Assembly (NCBI GenBank): GCA_963682055.1
Contig: OY821746.1
Coordinates: 27,904,481 to 27,968,480, forward strand
Length of the DNA: 64,000 bases
DNA from: Primula veris
Lineage: Eukaryota > Streptophyta > Magnoliopsida > Ericales > Primulaceae
Direction: 5' to 3'
The notes under the pieces are model-generated. The model saw only the letters and a list, made by a program, of their open reading frames with translations, had not been told where the DNA came from and did not search any database. A program made the translations under genes and the position numbers. The stretch's first letter is position 1; each line of letters begins with the position of its first letter. Positions 11,607-24,124 of this stretch are shown here, one piece after another.

Positions 11607-12420
11607 TCAACTGACATAATAGTAAAGTTCTAGGGGTTCGCATTTGTGGATGGCCTCATTTTCTGATGTAAAACACAAAAATACTGGAGGAGCTCGTAAC
11701 CAAATCAGCTTAGTTATGAGCATATATTCATGATAGGTAGTACTAAAAGATATTTGTATATATATGAGATAAAATGAAATGAAATAGTACTCATCTACGA
11801 AAGAAATTGTAAATTGCCAAATTGGCATACATATTCGAACTATATACTAAGTTTACTAACAAAAAGTAGCAAATATTGATTATAAATTTACTATAGTTTG
11901 AAGTAAACATTTACTCAACATTTATGCTTCTAATGAGACTTTCTAACAATGAGTGACCATTGATATAACATACAAAATTAAGCATGAAGAAAGAAAGAAA
12001 AGGTATCATTTTGTTGAAAAATGAATCATCCGCTCATTGAACAAATAATCAGAGGAGGACACCATTTTGTTTGTCTATATATTACCCAATGATGTTTGTA
12101 GATATATCAGTTTGTTAACTAGATTGTTAAATAGATAATTTGTGTTTTCCAATCGTATCTCTAGGAGTATTATAGTTATCTGGCACATAGATCAACTTAC
12201 ACAGACAACATTCTTACTCTTTTGTTTGTTTCATGATATATATCAATAGGGCAAATTACCCTGATCGATAAAAGCTCAAACATGAGCTGTAAGGCTTAGA
12301 TGATTGTTTATAATTGTGTTATGTATAATGCATTCCTCTCCCTCACTCTCACATTAACAAGGACCCATTCAAGAGTACCAAATTCAAAGACGTAAAATAT
12401 TATTCATGCATAACTAAGAA
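11607..12420. other. Duplicated intergenic sequence, no gene
   Basis: Almost base-for-base the same as 29462-30270 in copy II. The 73-residue minus-strand frame present in both copies lacks any recognised motif and is probably fortuitous. Confidence 0.5.
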
Positions 12421-12423
12421 CTA

Positions 12424-12595
12424 AAAAAGGGCAAACCCGGTACACCAAACTCCCATAATGTGCAGGCCACTATAAGCCTATTCATGTAGACGATATTTCG
12501 TCACATTTGATTAGCAAGAGGCTGTTTCTAGGAGTCGAACTAGGGATCTATGTGTAACATGATAACAACTATACCGTTATGTCAAAACTCGCCCT
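12424..12595 (-). mobile_element. Au-type SINE, copy I
   Basis: On the minus strand this reads as a tRNA-derived SINE: an internal B-box-like GTTCGACTCC followed by AGAAACAGCCTCTTG, and an end with GGTGTACCGGG then TTTGCCC plus a short T run. This order is characteristic of plant Au SINEs. The matching copy is at 30277-30440, so it predates the duplication. Confidence 0.65.
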
Positions 12596-13496
12596 TAAAC
12601 TTATAAAAACTTGCAAGCGATTTATTTTATGATATCAACCATTAAAAAAATACTGTACTCGGAAAAAAATCTTCAGATGTCGGTATATAGTGATAATCAT
12701 TTCTAGCGATTGAGATATTTGATAATTACTTCTCACTTGCATTTGAGGCAGTCATGTCTCTATCTCAGATTTCATGCACTTTAAAGTCTCTCAACATGCT
12801 GTTAGTATCAAGTACTAGTGGCAAACTATATTCAGCGGGATTTTTGTCCGCAAGGACGTCTATTTCATGCATTGACATTTAACTCAAAATGTAATTGAGG
12901 AAACTGTCCCTCGTTATTACTCCAGTTTCATTGTAATATACCTAACGCATATACATCCAATTAAGCAATAGCGACCCTATTAATTAAGGATCGAAAAACC
13001 GAAAAGTATAATTTTAGTTCTGGTCCTATAATTAGCTTCTCAGGGACTTTCATATAAGATGGAAGACCTTGTTACACATCACTTACGAACATTTACATTT
13101 TGATACAAAATCTGACCGTTTTACAATTGGTACTTGATGTGTTCGATCTAGCAAAAGAAAAAAAAAGAAAAAATAAAAATAAAAATAAATAAATATATAT
13201 ATATATATATACACTAGCGCAATCCGCCCACTTAATGCGTCATGTAACGTATAATTTTGATTTGAATAACAAATGAGATCTAATATATGAAAAGAATGCA
13301 AATAAACAGAGAGTGAGGGTATTAACCTGTATGTACAACATGCATCAGATTTTTTCATGATATATGTTTGATACAATTGCAAGCGTTTTCATATTTGTAG
13401 AGAACGAGAGAGAGAGGGGGAGAACAAAATTTATGAAATAAATAGATGCACGGTATATATTTGGACACGATGTTAGGTTTTCAACTGTCATGACGG
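12596..13496. other. Duplicated intergenic sequence with A-rich/(AT)n tract
   Basis: No gene seen. The simple repeat at about 13157-13212 differs strongly from its partner in copy II (31006-31037), as expected for a microsatellite. Sequence similarity to copy II stops near 13496. Confidence 0.5.
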
Positions 13497-13641
13497 TTTT
13501 TCTTTTTTAAATAAATATTTATTTCAAATAATGACAATACTTGTAAATAGTTTAAAATTGAAAGGGTATTTCGAGAATAAAAGTGTATTCAGACCTCTTA
13601 AGGACGTTCACTTAAATAATACATACATACATATATATATA

Positions 13642-13942
13642 CTAGTAAAAGTTACCCACGCGTTGCATGTGAGACGCGTAATAACATAAATCTCGTAATA
13701 TATTTTATTTTTAACATAATATTCAGATTTAGTATAATTTATTATAGTTACGGAGGTTAAAACGAATTGTTAATTAATTTATGGTACATTCGTAATTAGT
13801 AAAATATATTGAGGACAAATAGTTAATTAATTAGATTATGTATATTGGTAATTATTAAAATAGAGTGAGAGTATTTTTAGAAAAATTTGGTAAAATTGGG
13901 CAACCTCAATTTTTTTTGGGTTTGCTTATATTAATAGTATGA
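13642..13942 (-). mobile_element. Non-autonomous Helitron (family member 1)
   Basis: Read on the minus strand it starts TCATACTATTAATATAAG and ends with a short GC-rich hairpin region (ACGCGT ... ACGCGTGGG) followed about 10 nt later by CTAG, placed between A and T. This is the 5'-TC / 3' hairpin / CTRR layout of Helitrons. About 301 bp, no coding capacity. Related copies lie at 56722-57059 and 60500-60782. Confidence 0.65.
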
Positions 13943-14472
13943 TATATATATATATATATATATCATAAATTATTCATTAGACACGTGTTGCATATTTTGC
14001 ACACCATATACAATCACATTTTTCTATCATCTATGATGTACATAGTGAAAAGAATTAAGGTTGTCATAAAATTTAAATTTTTGCTTAGGCCAGATCTCAA
14101 GATCGAAAAGCATAACAGATTGAAATACATAGCTATGAGTATAGTATAAATATTCCCTTGAAACATGTAAATATAATTTGTAAATAAGATTAATTTTAAA
14201 CACAACTATAGCACGGCATGTGCTAAAGCTCATGAGCAATTCCCTACACATTTCTATTTGTAGTAAATTTAGAATTTGTTCCATATGCCAACAAGACCAC
14301 TAGAGTGGTGTAATTAACATGTCTCTTGTACTTGACCGATTGACTTTATCAGCTTCATTATTGTTCCCATTAGTCTCAAAAAACAAACAAAAAAACTTAC
14401 AGCTATGTACAAACTTGTTTTGTTACCTCTATAAGAAAATAAATTTTAGGTTTGAGAACATTATTGGGTTCA

Positions 14473-14715
14473 TAAGCTAGGTGTGTGTGCAAACTTACTA
14501 AACGACTTAGTCCATATTGTTGTCAGAACTCCGGCTAAGACTCCATGTTGCTCCCTTATCGGAGGGCTTGCTGATCTTGATGCAGCTGCTTGTCTTGCAC
14601 TGCTATTAAAGCCAACGTCCTTGGAATTAACCTCAATGTTTCCATTTATTTGACCTTGTTGCTCAATTCCTGTAGAAAGCAAGTTCCAAGTGGTTATGAA
14701 TGTGATATTTGGTAA
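14473..14715 (+). pseudogene. HyPRP fragment (3' half only)
   Basis: Matches only the eight-cysteine half of the neighbouring HyPRP genes, from the KLGVCANLL region to the end. The signal peptide and proline-rich part are absent. A 1-bp deletion in the segment coding the CLC motif shifts the frame and leads to an early stop. No promoter like that of the intact genes is present upstream. It lies in the 1.6 kb missing from copy II, so it is either lost there or gained here. Confidence 0.8.
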
Positions 14716-16000
14716 CCTTTCGGTTCGACCGTTATTTGGTTTTCCAATGAAATAATGGGATTTAAGTATTGTATCAAGTTCCATTGTTTTTTCCTTTTCA
14801 AAGTTCAATTGTACTCGCGTCTGTTTTATCGTTTAGGGGCAGTAAAAATTCCATCATTTCTCATGTATTTTGTACTGTAATCTCACTATCTCAGTGTGCT
14901 GGAGTGTACGTTATAAATATATAAATTTTTTTCAGCAAAAGGGCACAAAATTCCCATTTTATTTCTCACCAAGTAGCATGTACAATTTTAACTTTGGTAG
15001 GCTCAAGAAGCACAAACTGCAGACTTGAAAAAACCCATGCCACCAAGGTGTAAGAAAAAACAAAAGAAAACATCAAAAGATTAGTACGACAACATGAAAT
15101 TACATTAGAGAAATAGTTTTGCTTAATTGTACCCGGCTTTAGAAGCTTTGCGTAAAATATGGTGCGGGAGAAAGGAAATGATCTTAACTTACACGGTCAT
15201 AATTCCAACCAAAAATTAACTCGCATTTTCTTTAAAAAATAACCCTATTTTCATTTCAGCATTTCTTATCCCAATACTCATTTCCACTATATATTCTGCC
15301 TTGAGCGCGCATATATGTGGCCTTCTACATGCCATCTTCAACTTTAATTTATGTTGGCACAAGCTGATTTACAACTTCTTCATACAAAAACTCTTAACAC
15401 TAAGAATATTAATTGTTCTCTCTCAGGGAACTATTAGGATAACAGTGACTACTGGTACTCACAAACAAGAACTGAGCATTCACATGTATACAAGAAAATA
15501 ACTTGTTTAGAGCTTGTGCAAATAATTTCTTTTATTTTGTAGACTAAAACAGTCTGGTTCATATCGAAACCCAAGTTTGTAACTTGTTCAAGGTAGTTTG
15601 TAGATTAAAAAAGTCCGGTTCAACTCTTTTTTTGTCAACTCGTTTTTTGTCTGACCAACTTAATTAGTAGATTCGAGTATTTGAGTAAACTCCAATTAAA
15701 TGGAACCACATAAAATATCTAATATGACAGGATTGGACAAAATATCTTCTTTTTTTCAAAATCTCTAATATGATATGATTTGACAAAATATCTTTTTTTT
15801 TTCTTTTAAATTTTAATTTCTGTGGGAGATTTTTTTTCTTTTTTTCTAACGACTCTACACAAAACTCTTAACCTTAACAATACCACAAGGCTTTATCTTT
15901 CAGTTCAAGATTTACAACACATTATGACCCACATACTTGCCTCCATTAATCAATATTCCCCTGAATTTCATTATTTTTGAAAATAGACAAATAATCATTA
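14716..16000. other. Upstream region of the first HyPRP gene
   Basis: No gene supported. From about 15119 onward it is nearly identical to 31330-32215 in copy II. The 66-residue plus-strand frame at 15301 lacks an ATG and is duplicated only because the DNA is. Confidence 0.5.
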
Positions 16001-16007
16001 TTTTCAT

Positions 16008-16016
16008 CTATAAAAG
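16008..16016 (+). promoter_or_regulatory. TATA box of HyPRP gene at 16095
   Basis: CTATAAAAG, 79 bp before the ATG; conserved at the same distance in the other members of the cluster. Confidence 0.8.
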
Positions 16017-16094
16017 CCTAACACACTTCATCATTTCCATCACCAACTTACTTCCTAAATCCTATCTTTAAACTAGTTTTAGAGTTTTTCAAGT

Positions 16095-16604
16095 ATGGCT
16101 CCCAATGCATTGACAAAAATGACTTTCCTCCTCTCCCTCAACCTTCTTTTCTTCACTCTCGTTAGTTCGCACAGTGTTCCGTGCCCACCACCACCACACA
16201 AAAGCCATAAGCCGCCCCCGACTAAGTCGCCTCCGGTTAAGCCGCCCCCAGTTAAGCCACCTCCTGTTAAGCCGCCTCCAGTTAAACCACCCCCGGTTAA
16301 ACCACCCCCGAGTGTGCCAACCCCATCACCCCCCAAACAGGCTTCTTGCCCTAGTGACACCCTAAAGCTAGGCGTGTGTGCAAACTTACTTAACGGCTTG
16401 GTTAACATTGTAGTGGGAACCCCGGATAAGACTCCTTGTTGTTCTCTCATTGGGGGACTTGCTGATCTCGATGCAGCTGTCTGTCTCTGCACTGCTATTA
16501 AAGCCAATGTGCTCGGAATTAACCTCAATGTTCCAGTCTCGTTGAGCTTGTTGCTCAACTCTTGCGGAAAGAGTGTTCCCAGTGATTATACATGTGATGC
16601 ATGA
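16095..16604 (+). CDS. Hybrid proline-rich protein (DC2.15/AZI1 type), 169 aa
   Basis: Secreted cell-wall or wall-membrane protein of the Hydrophob_seed / AAI-LTSS family, whose members act in wall structure, cold and pathogen responses or lipid-linked signalling. Residues 1-25 form a signal peptide (hydrophobic core [13 protein letters not shown]), then comes a Pro-rich stretch with six PPVKP-type units, then an eight-cysteine domain in the order C, C, CC, CLC, C, C over the last about 80 residues, ending CDA. Single exon, as usual for the family. TATA box at 16008 and AATAAA at 16800-16805. Its closest relative is the copy at 32311, which has two fewer Pro units. Family role is known; the specific role is not visible. 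Confidence 0.95.
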   Translation: MAPNALTKMTFLLSLNLLFFTLVSSHSVPCPPPPHKSHKPPPTKSPPVKPPPVKPPPVKPPPVKPPPVKPPPSVPTPSPPKQASCPSDTLKLGVCANLLNGLVNIVVGTPDKTPCCSLIGGLADLDAAVCLCTAIKANVLGINLNVPVSLSLLLNSCGKSVPSDYTCDA

Positions 16605-16799
16605 TGATGATCCTTCCATTAAATAGTTTTTCTTGATTTCAGTTCTGCTACAAAGTGTTTAAATTGGTCTATTAGTCCTTTGTCATGTTTTTTTTTTGTA
16701 TGTTTACCCGGTCGTCCATGCTTATGGTGTTCAGATTGGAAGAATTCTGTAATTTTTCATGTACCGTATGTGTTTTTACCCTATATGTTATGTGAAATG

Positions 16800-16805
16800 A
16801 ATAAA
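16800..16805 (+). terminator. Poly(A) signal of HyPRP gene at 16095
   Basis: AATAAA about 195 bp after the stop, in a 3' region shared by all cluster members. Confidence 0.65.
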
Positions 16806-16809
16806 GGCC

Positions 16810-17339
16810 AGGTATTTTTATATCTTTAGTTTATTACTTATGAAGAACTCATGCAATTCCTCACGTTTTAGATTACAGGTGATAAATAATTAATGACCAT
16901 CAATATCCTTTGTTTTTAAATTTAATTATTTCCAAGTCACAACTCACAAAAGATTGCATAAAGTCATTTTCAAAAGTAAATTACTAAGAACGACTACAAC
17001 TTAAAAAGTAAATTATAAGTAAAAATTAAAAAAAAAAAGAGAGTTAAATGTGATTTTGTTGCTAGTAAAAGGTTGACTTATCTTAAATGAATATCAAAGC
17101 AGACAGGAAAGGTAACTTACATAAAAATGTAACTTATATCTATATTTTTTTCTAAAACCAAGTAGTTTAAATATATAAATAACATTTTTAAGTTAGAATT
17201 GTTATAAGACATTAAATTATACAGAGAATAAATAAAAGTGACTTATTGCGCATTAATTCTAAAAAGTTGAAAGTTGCTTATTTACAATTTAGTAACTCCT
17301 AAAAATAAAAAAACGTAAATAATTTCAATTAAAATTAAC
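16810..17339. other. HyPRP 3' flank, AT-rich
   Basis: No gene. This flank is shared by all members of the cluster (for example 26050-26520 and 41460-41940), showing that the older duplications included it. Confidence 0.6.
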
Positions 17340-18590
17340 TTTTTTTTAAGCAAACAGATTTTATATTCCATATCAGAAAGGGACTAAACCCAGTGTACAA
17401 AACTATCACTTACTACATAGGATTTTGCACAGCACAAAAACCTGGAATTTAAAAAACAAAAAACATTACTATCATATAAAGAGCTACTTTTCATCAATCT
17501 TTTTCATGTCCATAGTTTCATCTACTCTAACTCACTGAAACTAGCAAGTCCTTATAACATGAGGAATATGTAGATTTTCCAAACACAAATGAGCTCTTAC
17601 ACTTTTGTGCAGCTCACTTACTTCAAATCTTGTAAAATTCTCACCATTTAGTCCAATATTAGCAAGATAATCAGCAGTCTTATTTTGTTCCCTATATACA
17701 CGAGTAACATCACATACTAACAGATCCTTTAAAACAATAATTTCTTCCCAAATTGCAGTTAAGCCAATGTGTGGACATGCACTCTTTTTGAGTCCATTTA
17801 TCAGCATAAGATCATCAGACTCGACAAATATGTTCACGACATCCATAGAATAACATATTTGCAGACCAACTAACATAGCTTTTCCTTCTGGAAATTAGCT
17901 ATTTATCTCATTTCCTTCAAAAGCATAAGCAGAAATACACTTTTCAGCATCATTCCTCAGAATACCCGCTAAACCAGACTTCATATCTTTCTTAAACGCC
18001 CCATTAGTATTGAGCTTTAATCTTCCTTTAGGAGGTGCTAACCAGTTCACAAAAATTGCCTTTTTACTCTTGCAAAGTACAATTTTAATACCAATACTAT
18101 TTAAACTGATATCATAAAAAAAATTCAATTTCGCCTTTGCCTCAATACATATACTTATCTCTTTCAACCAAAACTCTACTTTCCTGATCACTTTCACTTT
18201 AACAACATCCTCATTATTATGCTTAGTTTACTTTGCTAATCCAAATCTCCCAAAAAATTAAGGAACTAAACTGGCTAATATTTGCCGTTGATTATTACGT
18301 TTAAAGAAATTACACCATTTATTAGTGTAGACTTTCCAACCCAGATTCTTAGCATACTTGAAACCAAATATATTTGAAAAATGAGTCCATATAAGCTCAA
18401 CTAATTCTCCCACCCATAACAAGTAATTAATAGAGTCTAAATTATGCTTTTACAACAACTGCACTTAGAGGCAAGTTGAATCCCATATTTCTTCACATCT
18501 TCATCCAACTTAATAGAACTTCTCCAAAATTTCCAGCAATTAATCTAAAACGTGAAGAATTGTACGAGTTCTTCATAAGTAATAAACTAA
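17340..18590 (-). pseudogene. 5'-truncated LINE (L1-type) relic: zf-RVT and RNase H, copy I
   Basis: On the minus strand: a zinc-binding RT-linker piece (about 18590-18430, with an IQLASKCSCC-like stretch), degenerate sequence, then an RNase-H-like domain (18197-17541) broken by a single in-frame TAA at 17892-17894. The first catalytic Asp is replaced by Asn (LNTNGAF); the later ESDDLM and REQNKTADYLAN motifs remain. A plus-strand T run at 17340-17347 corresponds to its poly(A) tail. The same stop is present in copy II, so decay predates duplication. Confidence 0.75.
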
Positions 18591-18601
18591 AGATATACAA
18601 A

Positions 18602-19620
18602 TACTTGTGATTTGTGTGCTTTATGTAATGAGAAGACTGAAAACATGGATCACCTCTTTTTTGAGTGTGTTTTTTCTAAAAGAGTTCTCAAAATTCTTCT
18701 TAACAAGGGTGTCCTTTACCATTTTTGCAATACTTGGGCTAGTTGTATTGCTTGGGCAACCGCACCAGTTTCTTTACATTTTTTCTCATATTTAAGGTAA
18801 TTAACATCACTCTTATATTTTTAAGGTAACAATTTAACTTTATACATTTTTCAGCTTGCCTATCAAATTTCTTATCGTAACTAAATATTACTATATTTTA
18901 ATATACTTCTATCAATTTTTTTCAACCCAAATTAATTTAATAGAGCAACCACGTTAAATAATTTACAAGTTTTCTCGAATTTAAAGTAAAAAGTATACTT
19001 TTACAACTTATACGTAAACGTTTTGGTTTATACAAATTATCAGTTTTTTTTATCAATTTCTCTATCAAAACTATACAACTCATCTTTTTGTTATTTTATT
19101 AATTTATATGTGAAAAATACAAATAAATCAGAGAGAATAAGAGAAAAGTAAGAGAGAGAAATTATTATTTTAATTATAAGTGAACATCTTGATCCATTAT
19201 ATTTGAGTGATATTTGAGTTCATGTAAATTTAAGTTAATGGATAAATAAACTGATGCGTGTACAATTTTAAAATAATTTTCTTATATTTAAGGTAAATGA
19301 GTTATATAAGAAAACTGATGCGTTTGATATAAGAAAAAAATACTTTCCCTAATAGAGTGGGCAAGCTAATTTTTTCTGCTAGTATGTACATGATATGGAT
19401 GGAGAGAAATATTAGAAAAAATGGAGAAAAAGCAAGTGATATTAGCTCTATTATTCAACACGTTGATTTCAATATCAAAACCAAACTTAATTTGCTAAAA
19501 GGCATTCCTTTTACCAATAGGCATGCTCATTTAGTAAATATTTGGGACATAAATAAAAATCTCCTCAATGATAAAATGAGGCTTGTGCTTTTACTATCGT
19601 ATCTGGTGATTTTTACATAA
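18602..19620 (+). pseudogene. Plus-strand LINE fragment, split by AT-rich insertion, copy I
   Basis: 18606-18796 encodes a zf-RVT piece (CALCNEKTENMDHLFFEC) and 19357-19500 encodes its continuation (ASMYMIWMERNIRKNGEK), typical of the end of L1-type ORF2. The two pieces are separated by about 560 bp of AT-rich DNA bounded by similar ATATTTAAGGTAA sequences. It lies head-to-head with the minus-strand LINE relic. Confidence 0.6.
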
Positions 19621-19657
19621 AAGCCATGTGCCTTATTTTAGGTGCTTTGGTACCCTA

Positions 19658-20047
19658 GGTTGAAATTATAAGTTGTTTGGTTTTATTTGGTCCATTAGTT
19701 TATTTTTGTTGGGTTAATAAGTTTTTGGGGCTTCTATGTAATTAGAATAAGCTAGCCCAATTTCTAGATTATTCTAGAAGTTCTAAAAGTATCTAGAATA
19801 GTTATTGAGTAGAATATTATAAAGAATATGCTTAGAAAATTCTAGAGACGATTTTGGACCGTCAGATTGTTTTGATCTCCACCGTTGTTTGTGGTGGAGA
19901 AATAGTATAAATAGGTGGTACTTCCACCATTTGTATGACAAAAAAAAAAAAATATATATATATAAAAAGTTTTTTTTTCCCCTTTTCTATTTCGGTTCGT
20001 GTGTTTTCGTTTTTAGCCTTCCCGATCCCTTTAAATACTTTCCAACA
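19658..20047 (+). repeat. Copia2 5' LTR
   Basis: 390 bp; TATA box TATAAATA at 19906-19913; A-rich/(AT)n tract at about 19939-19963; ends CCAACA. Confidence 0.95.
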
Positions 20048-20048
20048 G

Positions 20049-20060
20049 TGGTATCAGAGC
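20049..20060 (+). other. Copia2 tRNA-Met primer-binding site
   Basis: TGGTATCAGAGC, complementary to the 3' end of plant initiator Met tRNA, one base after the 5' LTR. Confidence 0.95.
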
Positions 20061-20074
20061 TTGTCGGTACCAAA

Positions 20075-23000
20075 ATGGCCGGAGGTATGACCCCCTTCAT
20101 CCCCACACTTTAGAAGGATTTTTACGATAATTGGAACATACGAATGAAAGTGTTCCTCGGTTTCCAAGACGTATGGGAAATCGTAGAGAGCGGGTATGAC
20201 GAACCTGGAGTAGGCGCCACCCAAACTCAAGCCCAAAGGGAGACGTTGAAGGAATTGAAGAAGAAGGATCGGAAGGCTCTCACCATCATCCATCAAGCTT
20301 TGGATGAAGTGATGTTTCAAAAGGTGGCGTGTGCAACCACGAGTAAACAAGCGTGGGATATCTTGGAAAACTCTTTTAAAAGAGTTGACAAGGTGAAAAA
20401 GGTTCGACTACAAACCTTACGTGGTGATTTTGAGGCGTTACATATAAAAGCCTCTGAATCGGTTGACGACTATTTTTCTCGAGTTCAAACGGTCGTCAAT
20501 CAAATGAAAAGATGCGGAGAAGATTTAGATGACACTCGTGTTGTCGAAAAAATTCTACGGTCTTTAGATTCTAAGTGGGATTATATTGTTGTGGCCATCG
20601 AGGAATCTAAAGACGTAGAATCTATGACCGTGGATCAACTTTTGGGCTCGCTCCAAGCCCATGAAGACAAACTCAACAAAAGAGTTGTCAAAGAAGAGCC
20701 GCTCGAACAAGCTCTCCAAACGAAGTTTAGCATGAACAAGAAAAGTTTTGGCAACCCGAAAAGTCAACGAGGAAGAGGCCGAGGTCAAAGTTATGGCCGA
20801 GGTGGTTACAACTATTTCGAAAAGGAAGAAAGGAGACAAAACTCTTACCCGACGAGAGGCCGTGGAAGAGGGGGTAATTTTAATCAAAGTGGGAAACCGA
20901 GGTATGATAAATCTCAAATAAAATGTTATAATTGTCAAAAATTTGGTCATTACGCTTCAGAGTGTAGATCCGGTTCTGATAAATTTGAGGAAAGGTCCAA
21001 TTTTGCTAAAGAAAATGATGAACGGTCTACACTTTTATTTGCGCATAAAGGAAATGAAAATGGAGAAAATAATACGTGGTATTTAGACACGGGGGCTAGC
21101 AACCATATGTGCGGAAATAAAAATATATTTACCGAGCTTGATGAAACGGTAAATGGGGATATATATTTTGGTGATGAATCTAAAATTCCGGTAAAAGGAA
21201 AAGGGAAAGTTTTAATCCAATTGAAAAATGGAGAAAATGATTTTATCTCAAATGTTTATTATGTGCCAAATATGAAATCTAATATTTTGAGTTTGGGACA
21301 ACTTTTGGAAAAAGGCTATGATATCCATATGAAGAATCTTAGTCTTTTATTGCGAGATAAAAATGGAAATTTGGTTGCAAAAGTCCCGATGTCGAAAAAT
21401 AGAATGTTTTCGTTGAAAATAAATAATGGTGGGGCTAAATGTTTGAAAGCGTGTTTTAAAGAAAAAACGTGGCTTTGGCATTTGAGATTTGGCCATCTTA
21501 ATTTTGGGGATTAAAGTTGTTGAGTAATAAAAATATGGTGAAAGGTCTACCCCATATCGATCATGTTGATGAACTATGTGAAGGATGCTTGTTTGGAAAA
21601 CAACCGAGAAAAAGTTTTCCGAAAGAAGCAAGTACAAGAGCTAAAAGGCCGTTAGAACTTGTACATACAGATATTTGCGGCCCTATTAAGCCAAGTTCTC
21701 TCGGAAAAAGTAATTATTTTGCCCTTTTTATTGATGATTTTAGTCGAAAGACTTGGGCTTATTTTTTGAAACAAAAATCCGATGTTTTTGATGTTTTCAA
21801 AAAATTTAAAGCACTTGTTGAAAATGAAAGCGGCCAAAAAATAAAGGCTATGAGATCGGATCGAGGGGGAGAATTTACCTCGAATGATTTTGAAAAATAT
21901 TGTGAAGAAAATGGAATCTTTCGTCCTTTGACGGTTCCTTATACCCCACAACAAAACGGGGTTGTTGAAAGAAAAAATCGATCTCTTTTAAATATGGCCC
22001 GTAGCATGCTTAAAAGTAAAAATGTTCCAAAAGAGTTTTGGGCCGAAGCGGTTGATAGTGCGGTTTATCTATCGAACCGTTCCCCGTCTCGAAGTGTTTG
22101 GGGGTAAAACCCCCGAAGAAGCATGGAGCGAAAGAAAGCCGGTTATATCTCATTTGAGAGTTTTTGGGAGCATTGCGTATGCTCATGTCCCGGACCAAAA
22201 AAGGTCCAAACTAGATGATAAAAGCGAAAAGTTTATTTTCATCGGTTACGATTCGAGGGCGAAAGGCTATAAGCTATATAATCCGGACAATGGGAAATTT
22301 GTCGTGAGCCGAGATGTTGAATTCGATGAAGAGGGAACATGGGAATGGTACAAAACGGATGAAGACTATGATTTTTTCCCTTATTATAGCGATGAATATG
22401 ATGAGCAAGTTGAAAGAGAAGAAGAGCCAAATACTCCACCTTCATCACCCCAATCACAAGGCCAAGTATCCCCGATTGATGAAAGTTTGAGCGAAAGACC
22501 ACCGCGTTACCGGACCTTACAAGAGTTATACGAGTTAACCGAACCTATTGATAATATTACTCTTTTTTGTCTATTTGCGGGGTGTGAACATATAGGTCTT
22601 GGAGAAGCAATGCAAAATAAAAATTGGAGGAATGCCATGGATGAAGAAATGAACTCGATAATAAAAAATGATACGTGGGAATTGGCGGATTTACCGAAAG
22701 GCCACAAAGCTATTGGCGCTAAGTGGGTTTATAAGGAGAAAAAGAATGCAAGAGGAGAAACCGAAAAATATAAAGCAAGGTTGGTCGCAAAAAGATACAA
22801 CCAAAAGGCCGGCATCGATTATGACGAGGTATTCGCTCCCGTAGCCCGTCTTGAAACTATAAGATTTTTAATTTCTTTAGCCGCTCAAAATAAATGGAAA
22901 ATAAATGAAATGGATGTGAAATCGGCATTTTTAAATGGCAACTTAGAAGAAGAAGTTTATTTGCAACAACCACCAGGTTATGAAATTAAAGGGCATGAAA

Positions 23001-24117
23001 ATAAAGTTTTAAAATTGAAAAAAGCGCTTTACGGTTTAAAACAAGCCCCCCGAGCTTGGAATACTAGGATTGATAAGTATTTCCAAGAAAATGATTTTAT
23101 AAAATGTCCCCATGAGCATTCTCTTTATGAGAAATGGATAAAAATGGTGATGTGTTGATTGTTTGCCTTTATGTTGATGATTTGATTTTTACGGAAAACA
23201 ATCCAAAATTATTTGAGGATTTTAAAAGGGTAATGAGTTGGGAATTTGAAATGACGGATATTGGGCTTATGTCGTATTACCTTGGAATTGAAGTGAAACA
23301 AAACGAAAAGGGAATTTTTATTTCGCAAGAAGGTTATGCAAAAAATATTCTTAAAAGGTTTAAAATGGAAGGGTGTAAGCCGATAAATACGCCGGTGGAT
23401 TGCGCTACAAAGTTGTCGAAATACTTTGAAGACGAAAGTGTGGACCCAACATTTTTCAAAAGTTTAGCTGGAAGCTTACGATACTTAACTATTACGAGAC
23501 CGGATATTTTGTATGGAGTTGGTCTTATAAGCCGCTATATGGAAGCTCCAACTTTGATGCATTGGAAGTCCGCGAAACGAATCCTCCGTTATATAAAAGG
23601 TACGGTTGATTTTGGGTTGAATTATTCGTTTTCTAATAATTTTGAGTTGATTGGCTATAGTGATAACGATTGGGGAGGCGATATAGACGATCGAAAAAGT
23701 ACTAGTGGATTTGTTTTTTATATGGGGGATACGGCTTTTACTTGGAGTTCGAAAAAACAACCCATCGTGACACTTTCTACTTGTGAAGCCGAGTATGTTG
23801 CGGCTAATTCGTGTATTTGCCATGCAATTTGGTTACGAAATTTATTGAAGGAATTGGGGATGCCACAAAATGAAGCGACAAAAGTATTTGTTGATAATAA
23901 GTCCGCGATAGCCCTCGCTAAGAATCCCGTGTTCCATGACCGAAGTAAGCACATCGATACGCGCTATCATTTTATTCGTGAATGTATAGAAAGAAATGAT
24001 GTTGAAGTGAAGTATACGAAGTCCCAAGATCAAGTTGCGGATATTTTTACAAAGGCGCTCAAGTACGAAGACTTTCGAAGATTGAGAAATTTGCTCGGAT
24101 TTACCAAACAAGCTTAA
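20075..24117 (+). pseudogene. Copia2 gag-pol polyprotein, broken by one stop and three frameshifts
   Basis: ATG at 20075, then TAG at 20111-20113 after 12 codons. Further breaks: a 1-bp loss near 21508 (between GAG-pre-integrase and integrase), a 1-bp gain in the G run near 22103 (integrase end), and a 1-bp loss near 23135 (before YVDD). Domains: UBN2 gag; Arg/Gly-rich then CCHC knuckle ([14 protein letters not shown], near 20925); protease (DTGASNHMC); GAG-pre-integrase (LWHLRFGHL); integrase (RSDRGGEFTS, VPYTPQQNGVVERKN); RT (WRNAMDEEM, YVDDLIF near 23170); RNase H (STCEAEYVAA), ending LLGFTKQA. Copia order; non-functional as it stands. Confidence 0.95.
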
Positions 24118-24124
24118 GGGGGAG

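Noticed and set aside
11607..11828. 73-residue minus frame conserved at 29462
   Set aside because: Same reason: recent duplication of non-coding DNA, with no motif.
15301..15501. 66-residue frame conserved at 31507
   Set aside because: Begins at TTG, and its conservation is explained by the recent segmental duplication.
16079..16558. Gly-rich minus-strand frame opposite the HyPRP gene (also at 32295)
   Set aside because: Shadow of the proline-rich coding strand; antisense of CCN codons reads as GGN glycine codons.
18602..18650. Twin-priming inversion of a single LINE at 17340-19620
   Set aside because: Both pieces cover the same zf-RVT part of ORF2, so they cannot be two halves of one copy.
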